Origin: Oceanococcus sp. HetDA_MAG_MS8
GTDB taxonomy: Bacteria; Pseudomonadota; Gammaproteobacteria; Nevskiales; Oceanococcaceae
Length of the DNA: 64,000 nucleotides
Assembly (NCBI GenBank): GCA_019192445.1
Contig: JAHCMK010000004.1
Coordinates: 264,793-328,792 of the forward strand
Direction of reading: 5' to 3'
The notes under the pieces were generated by a model. It was not told where the DNA came from and did not search any database. It was given only the letters and a program-made list of their open reading frames with translations. Below are positions 24,898-32,152 of this stretch, in pieces. Made by a program: the position numbers and the translations under genes. How positions within the stretch are numbered: the first letter of the stretch is position 1; each line of letters starts with the position of its first letter.

Positions 24898-27417
24898 TTA
24901 TGGCCTAGGCTCGGCAGGATTTGGCCATGCTGGGCAGTCTGCACCGAGAGCCACGGCGCGCACGTCGATCACCCGTCCCTGCGGATGCAGGAAATGCGAC
25001 TGCTGGCAGAAGCTGCCCGGCGCATCACGTGGGTAAGAGTGCGGGTCGCGATCATCCTTCCAGTTGGGGGGAATGTTGGCCAAGGGTGGGGCGGCGGTTT
25101 CGCCTTCGTCCCAGACCATGAGTGCGGACTGTTGCTGCGCGGCCAATGACGCCGACCCACCCGGCTGGGCGTAGCTGACCTCGCGCCCCTCTAAGGGCAA
25201 ACCCCAGAGCAGGTCCACGTCGACCTCGCGTTCGCGGGCCCATTGCGCGCGCGAGCTGTAGCAAAAGCGAACGGCCTCGCCACATTGCTCCGGGCTGCGA
25301 AACATCACATCCGCTAGGTCCACGCCAATGGTGCGCGCCAGGGCATAGGCCGACCAATGGGTCACCTGATGGTCGGCCCAGGCGGGACGCAGCAAGACCT
25401 GATTGTCGGGCCCCGCCAAGACCTGGTTGTTCGCGATGTGATGGGCGTAGCCGTTGTTTTCGGCGCGGTCCCAGAGCATCTGAATGAGACCAAAGGCCAG
25501 GGCCCGATCCAGATCGCCGGTGTAGGCCGTATACAGTGGGGTTGCAAAACTCAGCGGGATGGGGTCCACGATAGAGCCCGTGAAGCCGGTACTGCGTTGC
25601 AGCAAGATGCTGTAGGCCATACCCGGAACGCCCAGAACGCCGCGGGTGATGTCCTTGCTCATGGCCACCACCACACCACCCAGAATGCCGCCCTGGCTGA
25701 TACCGTGGTAGTACACCGGCTCGGCCAGAAAGCGCGGCCCATCCGCATCACGGAAGGCGGGGTGCGCAGACAGCCCTTCGGGGTGGCGCAACAACCGGGC
25801 CAGAAACAGCATGTTCAACATGCCCTGTTGGGAGCCATCCGGAACGGCCGGGAACAGCGACAGATCCAGTAGCATGGCCGCCACGTTGGGGATATCTCCC
25901 TGGGCGAAGCCAAACCAGTCCACCGCGCAGAACAGGAAGTTGCTGGCCCGACTGAACTGGGGCACGCGGTCGTAAGAGACGGCCTGGCGTGAGTCCAACA
26001 AACCATGACCATAAATCCCGGCCCGCGCCGGGTTGGCGCTGGTGGATTGCTCGTGCAGTCGGCAGAAGAAGGGCACATCGATGGTGCCGCTTTGATCAGG
26101 CAAGCCGTCGCCCCACAGCGACAACGCTAGGTCATCTGGGTAAGTGGCGTCCGGCAGGTAATTCAGCCGGTTAGGCGGAATCGAAGCGCTGCTGCCGATG
26201 CGCAACACCTCACGCAGCGGACCCGCCACCTCGTTCAAGGGTTCCTGTTCTTCCAGAGCCGTCAGTACCGCGTCCACGGCATTGGCCGGGGCAGACTCTT
26301 CCAGCGGCGAGGGGTCGGCCGGCAGCACATAGCTGGGCACTTGCAGCGTGCCGCGAATCTCCAGGAAGTCATCATCGACAACTTGGGAGTCCACAGTGAA
26401 GGTCGGCGCCGCTCCTAGTTCCAGGACGCGGCCTTGGTCATCTTCCACCTGGCCGAGTACACGCCCAAAGGCATCATCGCGCATATGTTTAAGCCGACCA
26501 CTGGTACTGGCTGCACTGGCCACGGTGAAGTCCCAGGCCAGGTAGAGGCCGGCATTGGCCTCGACTGCGATGCCCACGTCCTGCAGGATCGGGAAGACCC
26601 GTTGCTCCAGGTTGGCGCAGCGCGCAGCCAGTCCTGGCCAGTTAGCTGCCAGAGCGGCACTGCCATGGTCACGACAAGCGGCAAAGACGGCTTGCGCGGC
26701 AATGGGCTGCCCGTCCTGCGTGCGGAGGTCACGCAACACCACGATGTAGCGCCGCCCCTCCCTGAAGTTCTTCGCCGGCCGAATAATCACCGCCGGTTCA
26801 GCCGCCTGATTACTGGGTTCTCCGCCGGGTGGCGAGCGGAATCCGGCATTGGCATCAATTTCCGCCCACACCGGGTGCCGCGCTCCGGTTTCGGCATCGA
26901 TGACCAGGATGCTCGCCGCAGGCTGCAGATACGCTCCGGGATCGTTCACGGAGGGCGCATTGGGCAGCGGCCCCAGCGCGTTCCCGTCGACATCACGCAG
27001 GATGGCCACATTGGGCACACGAGCTAGCAGCAGCTGGCCTGGCGAATAGCCATCACTGCGGTTCCATTCCCAAGGCTGGATCGGCGCGCCGGCGATGTTC
27101 CTGGGCATGGCCGCCAAGGGGAAGTTGATCAGCTGCCCTGTTCCTGCCCGTTCCATACTGCCCGGTGCACCGGCAGGCGCTGGCCGGGTGAAATGGTCAC
27201 TGGGAAAGGGAAACAAGCAATGGGCAGGGTCTAAGGGGTCACAACCGCGCTGCTGCAACTCCGCCTCCTGGGCATCTAATGCAGCGGTATCCATGGGTTC
27301 CATGCTGCGAGAGCCCGCTGCCGAAGACAGCTCGCCTCGACCGCCTTCACAGGCGTACAGACCAAACGCCAGAAAAAGCATGATTAGCCGGTGGCCCGGC
27401 AGCCGTTGTAAATGCAT
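24898..27417 (-). CDS. Large lipoprotein with alpha/beta-hydrolase-like domain
   Basis: An 839-aa lipoprotein: hydrophobic signal then lipobox LYAC with mature N-terminus CEGGRGE; RBS AGGAGA precedes the ATG. Early residues include CDPLDPAHCLFPFPSDHFTR. A middle region has YIVVLRDLRTQDGQPI. The second half has YGHGLLDSRQAV, FLFCAVDWFGFAQGD and a nucleophile elbow YYHGISQGGILGG (serine about residue 575), typical of esterases/lipases; DHQVTHWSAY may hold the histidine. I cannot name the substrate; a surface lipase or esterase is the best guess. It is convergent with phoD (19-base gap). A small inverted repeat (GTCGGA/TCCGAC) lies at 27440-27459 upstream. Confidence 0.7.
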   Translation of the reverse strand: MHLQRLPGHRLIMLFLAFGLYACEGGRGELSSAAGSRSMEPMDTAALDAQEAELQQRGCDPLDPAHCLFPFPSDHFTRPAPAGAPGSMERAGTGQLINFPLAAMPRNIAGAPIQPWEWNRSDGYSPGQLLLARVPNVAILRDVDGNALGPLPNAPSVNDPGAYLQPAASILVIDAETGARHPVWAEIDANAGFRSPPGGEPSNQAAEPAVIIRPAKNFREGRRYIVVLRDLRTQDGQPIAAQAVFAACRDHGSAALAANWPGLAARCANLEQRVFPILQDVGIAVEANAGLYLAWDFTVASAASTSGRLKHMRDDAFGRVLGQVEDDQGRVLELGAAPTFTVDSQVVDDDFLEIRGTLQVPSYVLPADPSPLEESAPANAVDAVLTALEEQEPLNEVAGPLREVLRIGSSASIPPNRLNYLPDATYPDDLALSLWGDGLPDQSGTIDVPFFCRLHEQSTSANPARAGIYGHGLLDSRQAVSYDRVPQFSRASNFLFCAVDWFGFAQGDIPNVAAMLLDLSLFPAVPDGSQQGMLNMLFLARLLRHPEGLSAHPAFRDADGPRFLAEPVYYHGISQGGILGGVVVAMSKDITRGVLGVPGMAYSILLQRSTGFTGSIVDPIPLSFATPLYTAYTGDLDRALAFGLIQMLWDRAENNGYAHHIANNQVLAGPDNQVLLRPAWADHQVTHWSAYALARTIGVDLADVMFRSPEQCGEAVRFCYSSRAQWAREREVDVDLLWGLPLEGREVSYAQPGGSASLAAQQQSALMVWDEGETAAPPLANIPPNWKDDRDPHSYPRDAPGSFCQQSHFLHPQGRVIDVRAVALGADCPAWPNPAEPRP

Positions 27418-27793
27418 GTTGTCTCCTCGCAGCCCCTCGGTCGGACAAATCTCTCCGACATGGGCAGGTTCAATGGCGAGTGTAACGACTCAGGAAACTA
27501 AGGTCTGTCGCAATTTTCTGCGCACCTTCGCATTCAGGGTAGATATCACTCACATCTCCGGGCCAATGCCACTCATCGTCGTGACGTTTGGCCATGGTCT
27601 GGACCCTGGGCCGGAGTGCTTGGAAAGATTGGAGCAGCATTTCGTTTGGGGGATTACCAGATAGAAGGAGTGCAGACTTGGCTCTTTCTATTGCCTCATC
27701 GAGGCTCTGGCTGATTCCCGAAGTACGGCCTGGCAAACGGAGCAAGCAGATCCTCAGGCACAATGAGCAAGGAACACATCGGGGAATGGACGC
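27418..27793. other. 376-base intergenic region with one doubtful small frame
   Basis: On the minus strand a frame of 110 codons spans 27470-27802. Its C-terminal part (SLDEAIERAKSALLLSG, then MAKRHDDEWHWPGDVSDIY) has a protein-like composition, but there is no recognised domain, and its start overlaps the divergent redoxin gene. It may be a small unknown gene or the remnant of one. Promoters of the two flanking divergent genes must also lie here. Confidence 0.3.
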
Positions 27794-28636
27794 GTGCAAC
27801 ACCTCAAGTCACTGTTTGTTTCTGCATTTTCCAGCGGTGCAGTTGTGCTGAGCCTTGTCTCAGCGTGGATCATCATACAAAACGGTTTTGGGCCGACACC
27901 GTGGTGGGGCACCTTGATTGCGGCTGGAGGTGTGGCGGTGTTTTTCGGCTGGGTCTTCACCGGACGACACGCCCGCACTCCGAAGCGCCTTTGGCATGTA
28001 CTCCTAGCGGGCGTGCTCGGCAGTCTGATTGCCGGCATGCTCGGCGGGGGCTGGGCCTTCGTACTAGCGGTACTCGTCGGCGTCGTAGGCACCCTACTCT
28101 ACGACCTATGGTATTCGCGCTTTAACCAACGTGATGACTCGGTGCTGCGCTCCGGTCAGGCCTTGCCAGAGGCCGAGTTGTTCGACGTCGACGGCCACGC
28201 CCATTCTTTGCACAGCCTGAGTCACCAACCCACCGTGTGGATGTTCTACCGTGGCAACTGGTGCCCTTTTTGTATGGCTCAGATCAAAGAGGTGGTTGCG
28301 CAGTACCAAGAGCTGGCACGCCGTGGGGCGCAGGTGGTGCTGGTGAGCCCGCAATCCGACGCGCAGACGCGCAGTTTGGCGCAGAAGTTCTCCGTTCCCT
28401 TACGATTCATGCGCGACCGCGACAATGCCGTGGCTAAACGCCTGCGAATTTTCGCTGCAAACGGTCTGCCGACCGGCTTACAGGCGCTGGGCTACGACAG
28501 CGACGTCCCCCTTCCTACGGTCTTCATTACCAATGCCTCGGGCGTTGTCCTGTACGCCGACCTCAGCTCCAACTACCGTATTCGTCCAGAGCCCGCAGAT
28601 TTCCTCAGGGTGTTGGATGACCATCTCACCGCATAA
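27794..28636 (+). CDS. Membrane-anchored AhpC/TSA-type redoxin
   Basis: A 280-aa protein starting at a GTG. Three hydrophobic segments fill residues 8-105 (SAFSSGAVVLSLVSAWIII, WWGTLIAAGGVAVFFGWVF, LLAGVLGSLIAGMLGGGWAFVLAVLVGVVGTLLY). A thioredoxin-fold peroxiredoxin-like domain follows: LRSGQALPEAELFDVDGHAHSL, then MFYRGNWCPFCMAQIKEV with a CxxC pair at the active site. RGNWCPFC is typical of the AhpC/TSA redoxins. Probably a membrane thiol peroxidase or disulfide reductase with its active domain on one face of the inner membrane. Nine bases separate it from the next start codon frame. Confidence 0.85.
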   Translation: MQHLKSLFVSAFSSGAVVLSLVSAWIIIQNGFGPTPWWGTLIAAGGVAVFFGWVFTGRHARTPKRLWHVLLAGVLGSLIAGMLGGGWAFVLAVLVGVVGTLLYDLWYSRFNQRDDSVLRSGQALPEAELFDVDGHAHSLHSLSHQPTVWMFYRGNWCPFCMAQIKEVVAQYQELARRGAQVVLVSPQSDAQTRSLAQKFSVPLRFMRDRDNAVAKRLRIFAANGLPTGLQALGYDSDVPLPTVFITNASGVVLYADLSSNYRIRPEPADFLRVLDDHLTA

Positions 28637-28651
28637 GCTCAGCCATTGAAC

Positions 28652-29593
28652 ATGCATGCCATAGCACTCAAGCATTGGCGCCAGCCAACTCGCTTACATT
28701 CAACCGTCAAAGCTCCACCACAACCGCGTGGCCTTGAGGTTCAGGTGCGGGTTCATGCCACTTCGGTGAATCCCAAAGACTGGAAACTCAACTGGAATGC
28801 GGCACGAGCTTTGGCGCCTGTGCCGGAGCGGTGGCTGCCACCGCTATTCGGCGACGACCTCGCGGCAGAAGTGATTGGCGTTGGCGATAAGGTCAGCCAG
28901 TTTGAAATTGGCGACGCTGTATATGGCATGGATATGCGCCCACGGACGGCCGCCCTCGCAGAAGTAGCCGTCATCAACGAGGCCCGCATCGCGCACAAAC
29001 CACCTAGCCTCAGCTGGGTAGAGGCTGCGAGCATGCCACTGGCTGCGCAAACAGCCCTGCAGGGCCTGAACAAGGGCCAGGCCAAGTCGGGTTCGCGGGT
29101 ACTCATCATCGGTGCCTCGGGCGGAGTTGGCACTTTTGCGGTGCAAATTGCAGCGGCCTGGCGTTGTGAGGTCACCGCCGTATGTAGCGGTCGAAACCGT
29201 GAGTTAGTACAAAGCCTTGGCGCCCAGCATGTCATCGATTACACCGTGGGTGACGAGTGGCGAAGTCAGGGCCAATATGACCTGATCTTCGACGTCACCA
29301 GCTTTGAGACTCCGCAGAGCTGTCATGCTCTGCGCGCACCGGGGTCCTGGTTCGTTTCCACAGGGGGTAATGCCCGTGCTTACTGGGGAGTGATTCGCGC
29401 GCGTGACCCGCGGAGTCAAATTGTGATCGTGGAATCTCATACCCAAGATTTGCAGACTCTGAATTCCTTAATCGCCGCTGGCAGCCTCGCGCCAGTGATT
29501 GATAGCGTGTACCCGCTGAGCAATGCTCAGCAAGCCTATGAGCGTAGCCGCTCCGGACGAAGCCGAGGCAAGGTTGTGATCGACCTGGACTAA
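28652..29593 (+). CDS. MDR-superfamily NAD(P)H-dependent oxidoreductase (quinone reductase-like)
   Basis: A 313-aa zinc-free medium-chain dehydrogenase/reductase. The GroES-like half shows VQVRVHATSVNPKDWKLN and FGDDLAAEVIGVGDKVSQFEIGDAVYGM. The nucleotide-binding half has VLIIGASGGVGTFAVQIA (AxxGxxG type, NADPH) and LGAQHVIDY. Members include quinone oxidoreductases and enone reductases. The ATG at 28652 is used rather than a TTG two codons earlier. It follows the redoxin gene by 15 bases and may be co-transcribed with it, suggesting a shared redox or electrophile role. Confidence 0.88.
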   Translation: MHAIALKHWRQPTRLHSTVKAPPQPRGLEVQVRVHATSVNPKDWKLNWNAARALAPVPERWLPPLFGDDLAAEVIGVGDKVSQFEIGDAVYGMDMRPRTAALAEVAVINEARIAHKPPSLSWVEAASMPLAAQTALQGLNKGQAKSGSRVLIIGASGGVGTFAVQIAAAWRCEVTAVCSGRNRELVQSLGAQHVIDYTVGDEWRSQGQYDLIFDVTSFETPQSCHALRAPGSWFVSTGGNARAYWGVIRARDPRSQIVIVESHTQDLQTLNSLIAAGSLAPVIDSVYPLSNAQQAYERSRSGRSRGKVVIDLD

Positions 29594-29775
29594 GTCAACG
29601 GTCTTTACTCTTCTTTCACGGCCTGACATGGAAGCTGTTATTCGAAATCCATCAAGCGTGTGAAGGAGAAAGCGCGTGTGGCGGCGCTGGCAACCATGAC
29701 CAACCACCATGGCAACGTGATGCTACGCCCCGTATGCGACCAAAACGCCTGGGTTAAAAATACCAGCTGCTGGTC

Positions 29776-31683
29776 GTGGTACTGAGCAAACTACCCCTGC
29801 ATTGGCGCCTGGGCCTTCTTATGGGAGGCGTGGTCGTGATTGTGGCGGCGCTCACCACGGCCATACTCAGCAAAGAAATTGCGCATCAATCACAGCGCAT
29901 GCTGGAAGGCGGGGTGCAGTCCCAGCTAAGCGCGCACGCCGAACGCGTCCGCGGCATCTTGAACGAGATTGAACGCGACCTGCAATTGCTGCATAGCCTG
30001 CCAGCGATGCAAGAGCTGGTTCACACTCAGCCCCTACCAAGTGGGGGAATCAATGCCCAAGGGCTTCCTCAAACCACGATGGATAGCATCGCCGAGGTTT
30101 TTCGCGGGCTACTACTGAGCCGCCCGCATTATCTGCAGCTGCGTCTGCTCAATGCCAACTCTAGCGGTGCAGAGCTCATTCGTCTGGAGCGCCCGCATTT
30201 CGATTGGCCCATTCGCAAGCCTGCAGCGCTGCAACATAAGGCGCACCGTCCTTATTTCCAGGCGGCAGTGGAGCATCCGCCTGGAGAAGTGTGGATGGGC
30301 AGCCCCTCGCTCAACCGAGAGTTTGCGCAGTTACAGCAGCCTGAGCAGCCGGTGCTGCGGGCAGGTATTGCCCTAGGCCCTAGTGACTCTCAGAAGGCCG
30401 TGGCTGTGTTGCTCATTAACGTGGATGCCGACTACATCCTGCACGGAGGCGAACATGCTCCTCCTCCTGGCTACTTGCTGAGCGTGGTTAATCAGCGTGG
30501 CGAGTATTTACTGCGTGCCGATGATGGACCACGGTACGCCTTCGACCATGGCCGTACAGCGACGGCAACAAATCTCGTACCTGAGCTGCAGTCTAAACTG
30601 ACGCCCTCGGCGCATTCCGACGGGCCTAGCTTATATCAGCAGGGTGGCTTCTTAACCGGTGTGCAAACCTTGTTGTACGGCACTCCGGAACAGCGCCAGC
30701 TGTTGGGACTAATTATCCAATCTCCCATCCAAGCATCGAACCTGGTGTTGCAGAGCATCCTGCAAAAAAGCACCGGAAGCTTATTGCTGATGCTTGCGCT
30801 CACCAGCCTAGTCACATGGTTATTCGCCCGCAGCATCACCCGCCCTATCGGGACCCTGGCGTCAGCACTACAAGACCTCGAACTCGAACAGCCCTCTCTT
30901 CCCCCACTGCATGGCTCAGCTCCTGAAGTGCGTCAGCTTTATCAAAGCTTGGAGCGCCTACTGCGGCGACTACAAGAAAAACAAAACCAGTTGCTGCTTA
31001 GCCATGATGAGCTGGAGCAATTTGCGGTCTTCGCCGGAGAGGAGATCAAACGCCCTACCAGGGCTATTCATCGGCAGCTCGCGACTATCACCAATAACGT
31101 CCAGAACCGCCTTACTCCAGATAGCCGTGAAGCCTTAGGCAAGATCGAGAGCATGATCCAGCGACAGGTCCGCCTGCTCAGCGCCATGCTCAAACACATG
31201 CGCCTGGGTGCAGACAGCGTCATTGAGCCCATTGATCTCCACTTAGTGTTTCAAGGTGCCCAACAAGACCTCGCAGACGACTTAGAGCAAGCCGGTGCCA
31301 GTATTCATATCCTGCACACGCTGCCGACAATTCACGGCTACCGTGATCAGCTAGAGCTGCTCTTCTTCAACCTGCTGAAGAACGCTCTGCAGTTTCATGT
31401 TCCCCCCAGCAAACCCATCATCGAGATCGGGTGTCGCTCCATAGAGCCAGGTGAGTGGCAATTGAGCTTTTGCGATAACGGCCCCGGAATTGCGCCCCAG
31501 GATGTGGACAAAGTATTCACCGTATTTCACCGCGGGAGAAATACCGCATCCACACCAGGTGCTGGAATCGGCCTAGCCAGTTGCCGTAAGGTGGTCGCGA
31601 TGCACCATGGTGAAATTTGGCTTGATAAAAACGACCAGACTGGAGCCTGCTTTCATATGACCTTGAAGGATCTAAAGCATTGA
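29776..31683 (+). CDS. Membrane sensor kinase-like protein lacking the phosphoacceptor histidine
   Basis: A 635-aa sensor starting at a GTG. TM1 is at about residues 12-31 and TM2 at about 332-353. Between them is a periplasmic region likely of the double-CACHE type (RPYFQAAVEHPPGEVWMGSPSLNRE). A HAMP-like segment and coiled coil follow. The dimerisation box reads ELEQFAVFAGEEIKRPTRAI where related kinases have ELEQFAYVASHDLKEPLR; the histidine is Glu422. The ATPase is intact (FFNLLKNALQF N-box, CDNGPGIA, GAGIGLASCRKVV). It overlaps the response regulator by four bases. It may act allosterically or on another kinase's behalf. Confidence 0.88.
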   Translation: MVLSKLPLHWRLGLLMGGVVVIVAALTTAILSKEIAHQSQRMLEGGVQSQLSAHAERVRGILNEIERDLQLLHSLPAMQELVHTQPLPSGGINAQGLPQTTMDSIAEVFRGLLLSRPHYLQLRLLNANSSGAELIRLERPHFDWPIRKPAALQHKAHRPYFQAAVEHPPGEVWMGSPSLNREFAQLQQPEQPVLRAGIALGPSDSQKAVAVLLINVDADYILHGGEHAPPPGYLLSVVNQRGEYLLRADDGPRYAFDHGRTATATNLVPELQSKLTPSAHSDGPSLYQQGGFLTGVQTLLYGTPEQRQLLGLIIQSPIQASNLVLQSILQKSTGSLLLMLALTSLVTWLFARSITRPIGTLASALQDLELEQPSLPPLHGSAPEVRQLYQSLERLLRRLQEKQNQLLLSHDELEQFAVFAGEEIKRPTRAIHRQLATITNNVQNRLTPDSREALGKIESMIQRQVRLLSAMLKHMRLGADSVIEPIDLHLVFQGAQQDLADDLEQAGASIHILHTLPTIHGYRDQLELLFFNLLKNALQFHVPPSKPIIEIGCRSIEPGEWQLSFCDNGPGIAPQDVDKVFTVFHRGRNTASTPGAGIGLASCRKVVAMHHGEIWLDKNDQTGACFHMTLKDLKH

Positions 31684-32108
31684 GCGCATTGCATGAAATT
31701 CTGCTGGTGGATGACAACCCGGCAGATAACTTTATTCACAAGTCGGTCATAGAACGTCTACACGCCGCGGGCAAGATTACCGTGGCCGAAGATGGCGCCC
31801 AGGCGTTGGAATACCTTCAAGACATTGCGGCCTCGCCAGAGCGGCGCATGCCCGAGCTTATCTTCCTCGACATCAACATGCCCCGCATGAATGGCTGGGA
31901 GTTCTTAGACCAGTTGGAAGCCATGGAAGACGCCATGCAAGGCACCATCGTGGTAATGATGCTGACCACTTCTCTGCATCCAGACGATCAAGCTGCCGCC
32001 GACCAACGCAAGGAACTGGCTGGTTTTTTGAACAAGCCTCTCACCAAAGCTGCACTGGGAGAACTGCTTGAAGAGAAGTTTCCTGGCCGGTTTTCGCGGG
32101 CAGACTAA
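31680..32108 (+). CDS. Single-domain response regulator (Rcp1/CheY-like)
   Basis: A 142-aa receiver-only protein with all key residues: acidic pair Asp11-Asp12, phosphoacceptor Asp64 in IFLDINMPRMNG, Thr96/97 and Lys119 in GFLNKPL. It is of the Rcp1-like type often paired with CACHE or phytochrome-type kinases. The TTG at 31680 overlaps the kinase stop (ATTGA) and is preceded by GAAGGA, so translation is coupled. With no output domain, it must signal by protein contact. Its own partner kinase lacks the histidine, so phosphate may come from elsewhere. Confidence 0.9.
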   Translation: MSALHEILLVDDNPADNFIHKSVIERLHAAGKITVAEDGAQALEYLQDIAASPERRMPELIFLDINMPRMNGWEFLDQLEAMEDAMQGTIVVMMLTTSLHPDDQAAADQRKELAGFLNKPLTKAALGELLEEKFPGRFSRAD

Positions 32109-32111
32109 AAA

Positions 32112-32125
32112 AGCCGACGTCGGCT
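32112..32125. terminator. Short palindromic terminator between convergent genes
   Basis: AGCCGACGTCGGCT gives a 5-bp stem with a 4-base loop. It is preceded on the plus strand by AAAAAA, so on the minus strand it is followed by T6 and could terminate the PHP lipoprotein gene. Confidence 0.5.
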
Positions 32126-32152
32126 GATGTGATTCAGGGCTCGGGTTTGCGG

